Assembly: GCA_018000835.1 (NCBI GenBank) | Contig: JAGNJD010000014.1 | Coordinates: 1 to 49,422, forward strand | Length of the DNA stretch: 49,422 nt | Source of the DNA: Candidatus Goldiibacteriota bacterium | GTDB taxonomy: Bacteria; Oederibacteriota; PGYV01; DSYL01 | Reading direction: 5' to 3' | In this document: piece after piece, positions 34,285 to 45,821 of the stretch | How the letters are laid out: the number at the start of each line of letters is the position of its first letter | How positions within the stretch are numbered: position 1 is the first letter of the stretch | The notes under the pieces: model-generated | Told to the model about the DNA's origin: nothing | The model's database searches: none | Seen by the model: only the letters and a program-made list of their open reading frames with translations | Position numbers and translations under genes: made by a program

Positions 34285-34469
34285 TACAAAAAGTGAAATT
34301 TTTTGGAATAAGGATAGACATGGTCTGTGCGCAACAGGAGCAGCGATATTTCACAAATTATCTAAAAAAATTATCAAGTAACGCTAATGTCTTAAAAATG
34401 TAAAATTTTCCCCAATAAAACACAGGTATTATTATTGTTATACAAAATCAGGTCTGTAACAGTTGCGTC

Positions 34470-35213
34470 TTATTGTTCCCCTATTTCATAATACTCGCGC
34501 AACGCATTAAAAACTTCTTCAATGTCATTAAATTTCAGAATCGCACGGTCGTCAATGTAAGTTTCTCCTTTGTTTATTAAAACGACTTTACCACCGTTAT
34601 TTAACGTATACATTGGCATAAAAGCAGCCGGCTGGACCACAAGAGACGTTCCAATGATGAGCATTAAATCCGAATGAGTGGCATTATATATCGCCATTTT
34701 AAGGTCTTCCGGCGGCAACATTTCTCCAAAAAAAACAATGTCCGGTTTTATGACGCCGGAACATTTGCAGGATACGACTTTTTCCACAAAAAGTTTTTTC
34801 ATAAAAATTTCGTATGCATACGACTGCCCGCATTTTAAACAACGACTTGAATATATTGAGCCATGTAATTCGTAAACGTTTCTGGAGCCGGCAAGTTTAT
34901 GCAGGCCATCTATATTCTGTGTTATTATTGCTTTTAGTTTTTTTCTCGTTTCAAGAAATTTTAGAAAAAAATGAGCAACGTTTGGCTGATATTCCTTTCC
35001 AAGTATTTCACGTAAAAAATCAAAAAACATCTGCGGATGTTCGTTAAAATATTCGTAATTAAATACTTTATCCTGCGGATATTTATCCCAGATTGGATTA
35101 TATCCGCCCCTGAAATCCGGAATGCCGGAAAGCGTTGAAATTCCAGCGCCGGTCAATGCCGTTATGTAATCCGAACTTTCTATCAATTCAATTAATTTCT
35201 TTATTTCCATCAT
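34470..35213 (-). CDS. Sirtuin (NAD-dependent protein deacylase)
   Basis: 247 residues from ATG 35213. NAD motif GAGISTLSGIPDFRGG, TQNIDGLH, and the catalytic histidine in YELHGS are intact. Zinc cysteines are CLKC and, after about 20 residues, CKC. It removes acyl groups from lysines using NAD. The weak AGAAGTG site, only 8 bp after the tamB stop, makes the start the first of two adjacent ATGs. Longer frames run into tamB. Why it closes an envelope/proteolysis operon is not clear. Confidence 0.9.
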   Translation of the reverse strand: MMEIKKLIELIESSDYITALTGAGISTLSGIPDFRGGYNPIWDKYPQDKVFNYEYFNEHPQMFFDFLREILGKEYQPNVAHFFLKFLETRKKLKAIITQNIDGLHKLAGSRNVYELHGSIYSSRCLKCGQSYAYEIFMKKLFVEKVVSCKCSGVIKPDIVFFGEMLPPEDLKMAIYNATHSDLMLIIGTSLVVQPAAFMPMYTLNNGGKVVLINKGETYIDDRAILKFNDIEEVFNALREYYEIGEQ

Positions 35214-35221
35214 CTGCACTT

Positions 35222-38200
35222 CTATTTTTTTGATGGGGTAGGCGTTGGTTTCGCTCCCCACGCATCAAAATAAAATCTTGATTCAAGTCCCATAAAACCC
35301 TCAAATCTATACGTAGAAAAAGCAGGGTCCTTTATTACCCCTTCAAGGACGAGTTTGTTTGTAGGATTAAGGGAATACTCAAAACCAAGTGAATGTTCAA
35401 GATATAGATTCAAATTTGCGTCGCCTAACAGACTTCTGCCTTCCAGTAATTTCATCCGATAATCAAAATAAAACTGGTCAGTAAGATATTTGCCTATGCC
35501 AAATTCCATTTTTGTTTTAGCCGTTGGAGTTATGTCGCCCGACGGCGTCGTTTCCGGCCGCGGCACGACGTCGCTTACCTTTATGTCAATAACGTCGAGC
35601 GGCGTAAATTTTTTAATTTCTTCGGTTCTGCCCTTTAACCATGCATTTGCAAGTGCTTCTGCCATTTTGTATGCATCGTCACTTGCAATTACACCTCCTG
35701 CATCTTTGCCGAAAGTAAGTATATAAAGCAATCTGTTTCTGTCAAGAGACGGTTCTGATGAAAGGTCAATATTTATGTTGCCTACTCTGCCCCATATTCT
35801 CATATTAATGTTCAGATCCATCGTTCCTGATAGTTCTGTTCTTCCGCCAATACCAGGCAAATCCACTCCGCTGCTTCCCGGATTTTTCCCAATTTCAATG
35901 CGTTTGATTTTGGTATTTGCATAAACATTTAAAATTGGATATACAAGCCCGTCAAAAACCACTTTTGATTCGCCGGCCATAGGGTCAAGAGAAAATTCAG
36001 TATTAATATATTTGTAAACGCCCTTTGGCAGATTTATATTACCGTACATTTTCATTTCTTCGTTCCTACCCTGTATTAAAAGCGGATTATCCCCTGTTTT
36101 TAAATATACCTGTGCATAAGTATTTACGTAATCATCGTTATAATAATAAACGTTATCCCCGCAATATACTTTTAAATCCCAGTTTATCTGTTTTACATAA
36201 TTATTTTCTTCATTAGTTGTTCCTCCCTTCTGATTTTTCATTTTTACCGGAAATCTAACCCTCATATCTGACACTTTCATTACGCCTTTTACGGTAGGCG
36301 CAGAAAAAAGCCCGGTCATTTCCAGGTCAATGTCAGCATCTCCATTGATGAATTCCATGTATTTCGTATCGGAAATTCTTATCTTATCGCCTATGTTTAC
36401 TGCTTTCCAGTTCACTTCATAAGGCTGTATCCACTTCATTGTGCCGCCGTTATTTTCAGTCAGGTTTGATATTTTCAACGTGCCTTTCTGTGTATCCGCC
36501 CTGAAAGAATATATGTCAATGATGTTATCCTTAATAAGGACGTTTGCAAATACATGACTAAGGGAATTAAGTAAGTATTTTAATTCAGCCCTTGCATCGG
36601 TTATTATGAGTTTGCCGTTAACGATGGGGAATTCCATTGTTCCTCCAAGATGCAAATTCAAATCAACCGGGCCTGATGCAGAATCTATCCATGTCATAAA
36701 TTTAACGATTGATAAATCCCCGTTTTTCATAACGACGTTGACGTCCATTGGAACGCCTTTTAATTTTTTTTCACCTTCTTCAGACATGGGAGACGGTATT
36801 AATCCGGTTACCTTAATATCGTATTTATCCGTTTTTGAAACCAGCATGGGAGAAACCGGTGAAAGATTTATCCAGTCGTCTTTCAAAGAAATAATGCCGG
36901 TAAAAATGTCAAAATCAAGGCCGTTAACAGCGCCGTTATTAATGGTAAGAAACATCGTAAATGCAAGCCCTTGCTTTAAATTACCGGAAACTTTGACGCT
37001 GCCGTTTAATTCTCCCGTCCAGTTGTAATCCCATCCCAATAAGTCGCTTACCATCTGCGGATCCATGTTATTTGCTTCAAACAGAAGCGTTGAATTCCCT
37101 TTTTCCTTTTGTATTTCGCCCTTCCCGGAAAAGTATTTTTCTTTTTTTTCATTTTCAACAGAAATGTTTTCTATTATTATTTTTTCCTTAAAATCTTTTA
37201 TTAACACATTAAACACGGATTTTCCCTGACTGGTTTTAAGGGATAACCCGTCTTTATCAGAATAAACTTTCAGAACGAAAGGCTGAAATTTATGGTTCTT
37301 AAACGTAAAATCTTCCGAGCCGACCGCGCCATCTATCTTTAATTCATTTTGGTTTTCTATCCTGCCATAAAAATTAACGTTGCCGTTCATCTTATTTCCA
37401 CGCCAGTTATAATCCTTTAAACTGGATTTCAGTGTAGCATAAAATTCGTTATTTTTCTTTATTTCAACAACTGAATCATGAACGTTAAAATACGTTTTTC
37501 TGTATTCAAAAAACAAATTTTTCAGATAAACGTTTCTGTTTTTTACGCTATAGGCAACCTTTATTGAGTCGTAAGGCATGTCTGCCATAACTCCATCCGA
37601 AAGGATTAAATCGCCGTCACTTTCCAGATTATCAATTTTGCCTTTCAAAGTTCCTTTACCATTTATTCTTCCACTTCCTTTCCTCTTTTCTGCTACGACG
37701 GAAAGCAATTCGCCTATTTCCATGTTTACAATATTATAATTTACGTTAAGAACCGACGGTTTATAAAATGGTCCGCGTTTTATGAATCCCATGCTGCCAT
37801 TTAACCCTGCGCTTCCGTTTTTCTGTGAAATGTTTCCTGCAATTGCTGCATTTTGTAAGTCACCGTCAATGGAAATTTTCCCGCTTATCATGGCCGAAGG
37901 ACCCAGACCATTATCCCTTAAATTTAATGCCGTATAAATAGGCAATAAATCTGCGTTTTTCAACTGACATAAAAGTTTTATTCCTTTACCGGAATCGTTT
38001 TTTGGTTTCAGGTCAACCATGTATTCTTCCCCTATTTTCAACAGAAGTATAGGGGTTGTGCCCTTTTTTGTTTTTAAATTTAAAACCACGTCGCCAATTT
38101 GTTTTTTATTTACAAAAACGTTGGAAATGAAAAAGTTATTAAGACTTTTATCCAGTCCTTCCGTTATAGTAATTGCCGAATCTGCCCTGAAATCACAACT

Positions 38201-40498
38201 CAATTTCATTTTTTCGTTTACCTTAAATTCTTTTGCCGTGCCGTTTAAGGAAAAATCCAGCTGTTCGCCATTTAAATAACGGCACCAACCCCCTCCATTC
38301 AAACTGCCGTTTTTCTGTGCAACGTTAATTCCGTTAATCATAAATTCATTTTTCCCGCCTTTTACATTAATGCTAAACGATTTATAATCGCCTTTTGAAT
38401 AAGTGGATTCTATTGCAATGTTTCCGCCATATCCATCATTTTGTTTATTAATAAAAATTGTCCCATCCATAACGCCGTTATTAAACAGATCCAGTCCGGT
38501 AAACTCTTTTAAAACATATCCGGGAAATTTCTTTATGTCCAACGTTAAATTAAATATCCTGTTTTTTAGCGAGAATTCTCCATTGCCGGTTAAATTATCA
38601 TTAAAAAATAATTCCGAAAATTTTATGGAGTTATTTTTGTAATTTATTTTACAATGAAAAAAATTTTTTTTCTTTTGAACCATAAATTCCGGAACGTCAA
38701 AAACTGCTTCAATATCGGGTGAAGCAGAAGTTCCATTAATAACGACTTTACCGTTTACCTTGCCTTCTATGTCTTTGCCTTTAACCGGCTTAATACCCAT
38801 GGATGAAATTTTCAAGTCGTTAATGTCCGATGCAATTTCCATCATTTTGTTTTTTAAATTATAAATCCCTGCAACGTTTATTAATACGTTTCCTTCGTGT
38901 ATTAATTTTACCGCCGATATATTAATAACATTTTCTTTAAATACGGCATCTCCTTTTAATTTTAATTTTTCATAATCGTTATAATTAAAATAACCTTCAA
39001 TTGTTAAATTTTTTTTATTCATTGAAAAAACGCAACTGACGTCCGATGCAACGTTACCGTCAAAATCAATTTTATTAGAATTCAACTGCAAAATTATCTG
39101 CGGATTTTGCAAAGAACCATGAAATCTGGAACTTACGTCCATAAGTCCTTTAAAATCCACGTTGCCCGACAGTTTTGAAAAATCCAGTTTCTTTATCTGC
39201 AAGCTCAACGGCATTTTTGACGGACTGCCTTCAAAAGGTATACTGCCACTTCCCGTAAGCGTTCCATCACCTATTTGTGCATTTAAAGAAGATAATTGTA
39301 TCCCTTTTTTGTTTATCAGCAATTCGCCTTCCAGATTTTCCATCTTTGCCTTATATACGGTTCCTGAATCAATGAATATTTTTGAAGAAATCATTGGATT
39401 GTCCTTATCTCCTTTAAAAGCAATCCCTCCCCGCAATCTGCCGCCAATTAAATTATTACTTACAGAAGCAACATTTACGTCGTTAAACGTCATGTTGCCG
39501 TCAAAAATAAATTTTCCAAAAATATCCCTGATATTCCCGTTTCCATTGCATTTGCCTTTCAAAAAATTAAAATTAACGTTCTTAATCTGCATTTTGTCGT
39601 CAACGATTGATATTTCCGTATTTAAATCTTCCACTTTGTTTCCGAATGCAATGAAATTGGACTTTGCAACCGACAGTAATCCGGTAATTTTTAACTTTTC
39701 GGGTTTAAATTCAGTGCCTTCCATTGAAAAATTAGCAGAAAATCTTCCATCATTTGCCTTGATTCGTTCGTCAGATACAAAATAAGAGAACCATGGTACC
39801 AATGATTCGTCTTTTATCTGAATTTCACTTTTGTAAAAATTATTTGAGAGGAAATAATTGAAATCTACTTTTATGTTATTTCTTAAACTTTTTAAAGTTC
39901 TACCCGCTACGAATACCTTAATACTGTTGGATTTTTGTCTGTAAGCAACGTTACCGCTGAAATCCACAGCAGTTGAAAATTTTCTGTCCATGTCCTTATA
40001 TGTTATCCTGCCTTTTTCAATAAAAATCCTGCTCACCGGAAAAACAAACTGCAATTCATTTTTGTTTTCTTTATTTCCTGGAATGATAAACGATTTGATA
40101 AATTCTTCAACGTTAAATTCACTGCTTTCTCTTTTTATATGAATGACGGGGTTATTTATTATTATGTGGGTCAACGTTTCGTCAATATTTTTTCTATTAA
40201 TAAGGAAATCTATCAAATTAAAGCGTAAAACAACCGACGATACGTCAATAAATTCTCCGGCTTCCCCCAGCGTTTTTTTTAAAGGGATTTTAACGTTTTT
40301 TATCGTTACGTTATTAATAAAGCCTAATTCTATTCTCTCAATGTCAATGTCTTTGCCTGTAAATTTAAAAATCTCGGTCTTGGCATAATTTTTAAACTGA
40401 TTCGTAAGAATCCCGGTTTTTAAAAATATAAATGCGACCGTTAGTATGATCAAAAAAAATACAACCAAAAAAATAACTATTTTCTTAAAAATTTTCAT
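35222..40498 (-). CDS. tamB: TamB-like (DUF490/AsmA-related) giant envelope protein
   Basis: 1758 residues. One N-terminal membrane helix (residues 5-30) is followed by a very long stretch of repeated beta strands of the AsmA/TamB type (recurring patterns of gxxxxxGxxxxxGx and hydrophobic alternation). The last about 300 residues match the conserved TamB end (DUF490), including LDRNRLLYILTFG. TamB-like proteins form a lipid-carrying groove across the periplasm and assist outer-membrane protein and phospholipid delivery. Strong evidence that the cell is diderm. No BamA/TamA homologue is in the window. Upstream clpC is 23 bp away. Confidence 0.88.
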   Translation of the reverse strand: MKIFKKIVIFLVVFFLIILTVAFIFLKTGILTNQFKNYAKTEIFKFTGKDIDIERIELGFINNVTIKNVKIPLKKTLGEAGEFIDVSSVVLRFNLIDFLINRKNIDETLTHIIINNPVIHIKRESSEFNVEEFIKSFIIPGNKENKNELQFVFPVSRIFIEKGRITYKDMDRKFSTAVDFSGNVAYRQKSNSIKVFVAGRTLKSLRNNIKVDFNYFLSNNFYKSEIQIKDESLVPWFSYFVSDERIKANDGRFSANFSMEGTEFKPEKLKITGLLSVAKSNFIAFGNKVEDLNTEISIVDDKMQIKNVNFNFLKGKCNGNGNIRDIFGKFIFDGNMTFNDVNVASVSNNLIGGRLRGGIAFKGDKDNPMISSKIFIDSGTVYKAKMENLEGELLINKKGIQLSSLNAQIGDGTLTGSGSIPFEGSPSKMPLSLQIKKLDFSKLSGNVDFKGLMDVSSRFHGSLQNPQIILQLNSNKIDFDGNVASDVSCVFSMNKKNLTIEGYFNYNDYEKLKLKGDAVFKENVINISAVKLIHEGNVLINVAGIYNLKNKMMEIASDINDLKISSMGIKPVKGKDIEGKVNGKVVINGTSASPDIEAVFDVPEFMVQKKKNFFHCKINYKNNSIKFSELFFNDNLTGNGEFSLKNRIFNLTLDIKKFPGYVLKEFTGLDLFNNGVMDGTIFINKQNDGYGGNIAIESTYSKGDYKSFSINVKGGKNEFMINGINVAQKNGSLNGGGWCRYLNGEQLDFSLNGTAKEFKVNEKMKLSCDFRADSAITITEGLDKSLNNFFISNVFVNKKQIGDVVLNLKTKKGTTPILLLKIGEEYMVDLKPKNDSGKGIKLLCQLKNADLLPIYTALNLRDNGLGPSAMISGKISIDGDLQNAAIAGNISQKNGSAGLNGSMGFIKRGPFYKPSVLNVNYNIVNMEIGELLSVVAEKRKGSGRINGKGTLKGKIDNLESDGDLILSDGVMADMPYDSIKVAYSVKNRNVYLKNLFFEYRKTYFNVHDSVVEIKKNNEFYATLKSSLKDYNWRGNKMNGNVNFYGRIENQNELKIDGAVGSEDFTFKNHKFQPFVLKVYSDKDGLSLKTSQGKSVFNVLIKDFKEKIIIENISVENEKKEKYFSGKGEIQKEKGNSTLLFEANNMDPQMVSDLLGWDYNWTGELNGSVKVSGNLKQGLAFTMFLTINNGAVNGLDFDIFTGIISLKDDWINLSPVSPMLVSKTDKYDIKVTGLIPSPMSEEGEKKLKGVPMDVNVVMKNGDLSIVKFMTWIDSASGPVDLNLHLGGTMEFPIVNGKLIITDARAELKYLLNSLSHVFANVLIKDNIIDIYSFRADTQKGTLKISNLTENNGGTMKWIQPYEVNWKAVNIGDKIRISDTKYMEFINGDADIDLEMTGLFSAPTVKGVMKVSDMRVRFPVKMKNQKGGTTNEENNYVKQINWDLKVYCGDNVYYYNDDYVNTYAQVYLKTGDNPLLIQGRNEEMKMYGNINLPKGVYKYINTEFSLDPMAGESKVVFDGLVYPILNVYANTKIKRIEIGKNPGSSGVDLPGIGGRTELSGTMDLNINMRIWGRVGNINIDLSSEPSLDRNRLLYILTFGKDAGGVIASDDAYKMAEALANAWLKGRTEEIKKFTPLDVIDIKVSDVVPRPETTPSGDITPTAKTKMEFGIGKYLTDQFYFDYRMKLLEGRSLLGDANLNLYLEHSLGFEYSLNPTNKLVLEGVIKDPAFSTYRFEGFMGLESRFYFDAWGAKPTPTPSKK

Positions 40499-40521
40499 CT
40501 AATACCTTCATTAAATCAATG

Positions 40522-42954
40522 TTACCTGTCAACTTTGAAAACCAGAGCGTCTTTATCTCTGTCGATAATTACTTTCTGATTTGTTAGACTTTGCCCACCC
40601 AGTATTCTTTCTGCGAGTGGATCTTCCAGCATTTTTTGTATTGCTCTTCTTAAAGGTCTCGCCCCATATACCGGATCGTATCCCTTTTCAATAAGAAAAT
40701 CTTTTGCATTATCCGTCAATTCCATTGCAATTTTCTTTTCATTAAGCCGTTTTATCAGGTCCTCAAGCATTATGTCCACAATTTTCTTTAAATCTTCCCT
40801 TGTTAAAGGATGAAAAACGATTATTTCATCTATTCTGTTTAAAAATTCCGGATTCATTACTTTTTTTAATTCGCTAAGAACTTTTTCTTTCATTGAATCA
40901 TACGAAACGTCTTCGTTATCTTTCTGGAATCCCAAAGGTCTTGATTTTTCAACGTATTTTGAACCAATATTAGACGTTATTATTATAACCGTATTTTTAA
41001 AATCTATGACTCTGCCGACCGAATCCGTAAGCCTCCCGTTTTCAAGTATCTGCAGCAGAATGTTAAACACTTCAGGATGCGCTTTTTCAATTTCATCAAA
41101 CAGAACTACTGAATACGGCCTTCTTCTTACTTTTTCCGTTAATTGTCCGCCTTCTTCGTATCCAACGTATCCGGGAGGTGCCCCAACTAGCCGCGATACA
41201 GCAAATTTTTCCATAAATTCAGACATGTCAATTCGTATCAAAGCATCTCTATCTTCAAATAATATGTAAGCAAGAGTCCTTGCCACTTCGGTTTTTCCAA
41301 CGCCAGTGGGCCCCAAAAAAATAAAAGACCCTATTGGTTTATTCGGGTCTGACATTCCAGAGCGCGACCTTCTGATTGATTTTGATATTGCCTGTATGGC
41401 TTCGTCCTGACCAATAACCCTTTTATGAAATTCTTCTTCCATTTTTAACAATTTCTCAGACTCTTTTTCTTCGAGTTTATTAATTGGTATCCCCGTTTGC
41501 TTGGAAATAATGTAGGAAATATCCTCTGTTTTAACAACGGGCGTCTGTTTTGATTTTGAATTTTCAAATTTTTTTCTGACTTCATCTCTATATTTTCTTA
41601 ATTCGTTTATTTTATCTCTCATGCTAGCTGCTTTTTCAAATTCCTGTGCTTTTATTGCCGACTCTTTTTCTTTTACAACCTGTTCTATCTCTTTATCTAT
41701 GTCTCTTATTTCATCAGGTAAAATAGTTGAATAAAGCCTTGCACGTGCACATGCTTCATCAATTACGTCTATTGCCTTATCCGGCAAAAACCTGTCCTGT
41801 ATGTATCTGTTTGAAAGAGTTACAGATGCTTCTATTGCCTCGTCTGAAATTTTTACTTTATGATGAGCCTCGTATCTATCCCTTAATCCTTTGATTATTT
41901 CAATGGTTTCCTCAACGGAAGGTGCTTTAACAAAAATCGGTTGGAACCTGCGTTCCAGAGCCCCATCCTTTTCAATGTGTTTTCTGTATTCATTTAAAGT
42001 ACTTGCTCCTATACACTGAAATTCACCCCTTGATAATGCCGGTTTTAGCATGTTCGATGCATCAATTGCTCCTTCTGCTGCGCCAGCACCAACCAGAGTG
42101 TGCAATTCGTCAATAAAAAGTATCACGGTATTACCGGCATGCCTCACTTCATTTATTATCGTTTTTAACCTTTCTTCAAATTCTCCTCTGTATTTTGTCC
42201 CTGCAACAACCGCCGCAAGGTCAAGTGTAACAACCCGCCGGTTAAGAAGAAGTTCCGGAACCATTCCTTTTACAATGTTCTGGGCAAGTCCTTCTACGAT
42301 TGCAGTTTTTCCTACGCCGGGTTCTCCTATTAATACAGGATTGTTTTTCGTTCGTCTTGACAATATCTGGATAACCCTCTCTATTTCATCTCCCCTGCCA
42401 ATTACCGGGTCTAATTTATTATCTCTTGCAAGTGCCGTTAAATCTCTTCCAAAATTATCAAGCGTCGGCGTTGACGTCTTTTGTGTGAATTGTGAAGCGT
42501 ATTTGGGTGGAGCACTGGAACCAAGTATGCTGATTGTTACTTCCTTTGCTTTCCTGTACGTAATGCCTATTTCTATTAAAACTCTGGCAGCAATTCCTTC
42601 TCCCTCCTTTAAAAGTCCAAGCAGCAGATGTTCCGTTCCTATGTAATTATGTCCTAGTGATTGTGATTCTTCGGCAGCAAGTTCAAAAACCTTTTTTGTC
42701 TGCGGCATAAAAGGAATTTCTCCTGCAATCATCGTTCCGCCGGAACCATCCATAATCCTGTCTTCTATTTCTATCTTAAGTTTTTCAATGTCAACCGACA
42801 TGCTTTCCAATACAGCAGCTGCAATGCCTCCGCCGTCTTTTAGTATGCCAAGCAAAATATGCTCAGTGCCAATGTAATCATGACCCAATCTCTGTGCTTC
42901 TTCCTTTGCATACGCTACCACCTTTCTTGCTCTGTCTGTAAATTTATCATACAT
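40522..42954 (-). CDS. clpC: ClpC-type ATPase (Hsp100)
   Basis: 810 residues. Two Clp_N repeats ([13 protein letters not shown] and [13 protein letters not shown]), a first AAA domain ([17 protein letters not shown]), a coiled middle with a UVR-like motif ([16 protein letters not shown]), and a second AAA domain ([18 protein letters not shown]). The [15 protein letters not shown] segment and C-terminal domain are present. With a ClpP partner elsewhere it would unfold proteins for degradation. The start is ATG 42954 because GAGGTG lies six bases upstream; a GTG at 42963 overlaps that site. No ctsR, mcsA or mcsB nearby, unlike Bacillus. Confidence 0.96.
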   Translation of the reverse strand: MYDKFTDRARKVVAYAKEEAQRLGHDYIGTEHILLGILKDGGGIAAAVLESMSVDIEKLKIEIEDRIMDGSGGTMIAGEIPFMPQTKKVFELAAEESQSLGHNYIGTEHLLLGLLKEGEGIAARVLIEIGITYRKAKEVTISILGSSAPPKYASQFTQKTSTPTLDNFGRDLTALARDNKLDPVIGRGDEIERVIQILSRRTKNNPVLIGEPGVGKTAIVEGLAQNIVKGMVPELLLNRRVVTLDLAAVVAGTKYRGEFEERLKTIINEVRHAGNTVILFIDELHTLVGAGAAEGAIDASNMLKPALSRGEFQCIGASTLNEYRKHIEKDGALERRFQPIFVKAPSVEETIEIIKGLRDRYEAHHKVKISDEAIEASVTLSNRYIQDRFLPDKAIDVIDEACARARLYSTILPDEIRDIDKEIEQVVKEKESAIKAQEFEKAASMRDKINELRKYRDEVRKKFENSKSKQTPVVKTEDISYIISKQTGIPINKLEEKESEKLLKMEEEFHKRVIGQDEAIQAISKSIRRSRSGMSDPNKPIGSFIFLGPTGVGKTEVARTLAYILFEDRDALIRIDMSEFMEKFAVSRLVGAPPGYVGYEEGGQLTEKVRRRPYSVVLFDEIEKAHPEVFNILLQILENGRLTDSVGRVIDFKNTVIIITSNIGSKYVEKSRPLGFQKDNEDVSYDSMKEKVLSELKKVMNPEFLNRIDEIIVFHPLTREDLKKIVDIMLEDLIKRLNEKKIAMELTDNAKDFLIEKGYDPVYGARPLRRAIQKMLEDPLAERILGGQSLTNQKVIIDRDKDALVFKVDR

Positions 42955-42985
42955 AAAAAACACCTCTTTTTAATTATAAAAATTT

Positions 42986-43861
42986 TTAATCGTATTTAAC
43001 TTTTATGCCAAATATTTTTGTCTGCTTTTTAAATCCGCTTATAAGTTTTTTCGTAATGTTTCCCGGCTTCCCGCCGTTTATTTCCCTTGCGTCAATTTTA
43101 ACGACTGGTATTATTTCTGCTGCCGTGCCCGTCAAGAAACATTCATCAGCGGTATATAAATCGTATCTCGTCATTATAGTTTCATACGTTTCTATCTTTA
43201 ATTTGCGTGCCGTATCAATTACAGAGTCCCTCGTTATACCCCCGAGAACTCCGATAAAAGTCGGAGGCGTCAACAATTTCCCGTCTTTAACGATAAAAAT
43301 GTTGTCGCCCGTTGCTTCCGTAACATATCCCTGCTCATTTACCATAACTGCTTCAAAACTATCCTGATTGTTTGCCTCTATTTTCGCAAGAATGTTGTTC
43401 AGATAATTCAGCGATTTAACCTGGGGATTTAATGATTCACTTATGTTTCTTCTCGTTGCAACGGTAGCTATTTCAAGTCCTTTTTTGTAAAATTCCTCCG
43501 GATATAATTTTATATTGTCTATAATAATAAAATACGTCGATTTCGCACAGTTTTTAGGGTCAAGTCCAAGGTCCCCCTCTCCTCTCGTTACGACCAGTCT
43601 TATGTAACCATTCCTTATTTTACTTACAGCAACTAACCGAACGGTTTCTTTTATCATCTGCTCTTTTGATATGCCTATGTTTAACATTATAAATTTAGCA
43701 GAATTATAAAGACGGTTTATATGCTCCTCTAATTTAAAAATATTGCCGTCATATACCCTTATTCCTTCAAAAACGCCGTCTCCATAAAGCAGGCCGTGGT
43801 CAAAAACAGAAACTTTTGCATCTTCCCTTTGTACTAATTTTCCGTTCAAATTTACCAGCAT
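42986..43861 (-). CDS. ilvE: Branched-chain aminotransferase-like PLP enzyme (class IV)
   Basis: 291 residues. Class IV fold: DHGLLYGDGVFEGIR, the PLP lysine in VKSLNYLNN, GYVTEATGDNIF and TADECFLTGTAAEI. It fits branched-chain amino acid transaminase IlvE of the short type; D-amino-acid transaminase or 4-amino-4-deoxychorismate lyase are related alternatives. GGAGGAG fixes the start, 13 bp after lolD. Confidence 0.82.
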   Translation of the reverse strand: MLVNLNGKLVQREDAKVSVFDHGLLYGDGVFEGIRVYDGNIFKLEEHINRLYNSAKFIMLNIGISKEQMIKETVRLVAVSKIRNGYIRLVVTRGEGDLGLDPKNCAKSTYFIIIDNIKLYPEEFYKKGLEIATVATRRNISESLNPQVKSLNYLNNILAKIEANNQDSFEAVMVNEQGYVTEATGDNIFIVKDGKLLTPPTFIGVLGGITRDSVIDTARKLKIETYETIMTRYDLYTADECFLTGTAAEIIPVVKIDAREINGGKPGNITKKLISGFKKQTKIFGIKVKYD

Positions 43862-43874
43862 AATTCTCCTCCAT

Positions 43875-44570
43875 TTAGTTTGTTTTATTTTTTTTTATGT
43901 CTTTTATTTCGCCATCGTCAATGTAAATAATTCTGTGCCCATAAGATGCAAGATTTTCATTATGAGTTACGATAACGAACGTCTGGTTAAAATTTTTGTT
44001 AAGATCAATTATTATCTTATGTATTATTTCTGCATTCTGTTTGTCAAGATTGCCTGTGGGTTCATCGGCAAAAATGATGTCCGGTTCGTTAATTATTGCC
44101 CTTGCAATTGCAACGCGCTGCTGTTCTCCGCCAGATAGTTCTGATGGTCTGTGATTTAACCTGCCGCCAAGGCCAAGCGGTATGAGTATTTTTTTTGCTT
44201 TTTCAATTGCATCTTTTTTCTTTACGTCTTCTATCAATGCAGGTATTATAACATTTTCCAGAGCAGAAAACTCAGACAATAAATGGTGAAACTGAAAAAC
44301 AAAACCCATTTTTCTGTTCCGTAAGGCAGCAATTTTTTCATCGTCAAGATTATAAATGTCCGTATTATCCAGAATCACTTTTCCCATCGTAGGTCTGCTG
44401 ATGCCTCCCATGATTGAAAGCAGAGTTGATTTTCCGGCACCAGACGGTCCTACGAGCATTAATAATTCACCTTTGTTAACTTCAAAATTAACGTTTTTTA
44501 AAACGTTAAGCTGGTTTTTACCAGTAATAAACGATTTTCTTACGTCTCTTATTACCATTATGTCATTCAT
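43875..44570 (-). CDS. lolD: Lipoprotein-release ABC transporter ATPase LolD
   Basis: 231 residues. Walker [11 protein letters not shown]-loop FQFHHLL, signature [14 protein letters not shown], Walker [13 protein letters not shown] and the switch histidine in VTHNE. Overlaps the LolC-like permease by 8 bp. The pair should extract outer-membrane lipoproteins from the inner membrane, consistent with the lipoproteins and diderm envelope seen here. Confidence 0.93.
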   Translation of the reverse strand: MNDIMVIRDVRKSFITGKNQLNVLKNVNFEVNKGELLMLVGPSGAGKSTLLSIMGGISRPTMGKVILDNTDIYNLDDEKIAALRNRKMGFVFQFHHLLSEFSALENVIIPALIEDVKKKDAIEKAKKILIPLGLGGRLNHRPSELSGGEQQRVAIARAIINEPDIIFADEPTGNLDKQNAEIIHKIIIDLNKNFNQTFVIVTHNENLASYGHRIIYIDDGEIKDIKKNKTN

Positions 44571-45801
44571 ATCTTATAGCCTCAACAGGGTCAAGCCGAG
44601 ATGCATGAAACGCAGGATAAAGCGTTGATAAAAAAGAAATTATGACCGCCATAACCGGAATTAATATTACTTCCTGCCATTTCACCGCAACTGCAAGTTT
44701 GTCTATATAATAAACGCTGCCTCCGCCGGGCATTGATATCGGAAACGTTTTTAGATAAAAACAAATCCCGACGCCAATGATAAAACCTATTATTGAACCT
44801 ATTATTCCGGTTGCAACGCCCTGGATAATAAAGATGTTCATAATGTCCCTGTTATTTGCTCCGATTGATTTCAGTATGCCGATTTCCTTTGTTTTCCTCA
44901 TTACAACCATTATCAGAGTGCTTGCTATGTTAAAAGCAGCGACGAGAACTATCAAAACGAGTATAATGAACATTGCTATCTTTTCTATTTTTAACGCATC
45001 AAAAAGGTTTTTGTTCATTGACATCCAGTCACGTGCCCATAAGTTTTTGAATTTCCTGTGTATTTCCGTTGCAATATAACCGGCATTTTCAATGTTATCG
45101 GCATTTATTGCTATGCCGGTTGCGATGTCACCTTTTTCAAAAAGTTCCTGTGCAGTATTTAAAGACACGTAAGCAAACGTGCTATCATAATCATACATCC
45201 CTGCATTAAAAATACCAACCACTTTCATTTTAACCATCTTTGGCATCGGACCCGAAGGCGTTTGTTTAAATACCGGAGACACGATAACGACGTCATCACC
45301 AATATCAATTGCCGACGACTGGGAAAGTTCTTTGCCTATGATTATCCCATCTTCATTTCCAGGCAATTTTTTTGTTATTGAATTAATGTCGCCCTTTATA
45401 ATGTTTTTTGAAAGTTTATTTACCTTTGAAATGCTCTCGGGAATTACGCCCCATAATAAAATTCCATCAATTTTATCTGAAAATTTCAGCATAACCTGTC
45501 CCATAAAATACGGAGCAGCACCGGTAACGTGATCTATTTTTTCAATTTTATTTACCAGTTCCTGATAATTCTTTATCCCTTCCTTTGTATTGGCAGGAAA
45601 GGCGAGGACATGTGCGTTGGTTCCGATTATTCTGTTTTGGATGTCTTCATGAAATCCGTTCATGACGGAAATGACGACAATCAGGGCAGTTACTCCTAAT
45701 GCAATTCCTGCAATGGAAATAAAATTAATAACCGAGATAAAGCCCTGCTTTTTGGCACCCAGATATCTAAGACCTATGAAATACGTAAAACCTTTCGGCA
45801 T
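44563..45801 (-). CDS. lolC: Lipoprotein-release ABC transporter permease LolC/LolE
   Basis: 412 residues. The N-terminal membrane helix (INFISIAGIALGVTALIVVISVMNGF) is typical, followed by a periplasmic MacB-like domain and three C-terminal helices with FtsX homology (LVAAFNIASTLIMVVMRKTKEIGILKSIGA, FIIGVGICFYL). Only one permease is present, as in many phyla where a LolF-like homodimer replaces LolC plus LolE. AAAGGAGA precedes the ATG, 20 bp after lysS. Confidence 0.92.
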   Translation of the reverse strand: MPKGFTYFIGLRYLGAKKQGFISVINFISIAGIALGVTALIVVISVMNGFHEDIQNRIIGTNAHVLAFPANTKEGIKNYQELVNKIEKIDHVTGAAPYFMGQVMLKFSDKIDGILLWGVIPESISKVNKLSKNIIKGDINSITKKLPGNEDGIIIGKELSQSSAIDIGDDVVIVSPVFKQTPSGPMPKMVKMKVVGIFNAGMYDYDSTFAYVSLNTAQELFEKGDIATGIAINADNIENAGYIATEIHRKFKNLWARDWMSMNKNLFDALKIEKIAMFIILVLIVLVAAFNIASTLIMVVMRKTKEIGILKSIGANNRDIMNIFIIQGVATGIIGSIIGFIIGVGICFYLKTFPISMPGGGSVYYIDKLAVAVKWQEVILIPVMAVIISFLSTLYPAFHASRLDPVEAIRYE

Positions 45802-45821
45802 AAATTTCTCCTTTAACTGCG

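Noticed and set aside
39162..39785. 207-codon plus-strand frame
   Set aside because: Antisense to tamB, with no recognisable domain; a shadow of the real gene.
42050..42646. 198-codon plus-strand frame
   Set aside because: Antisense to the well-conserved ClpC ATPase.
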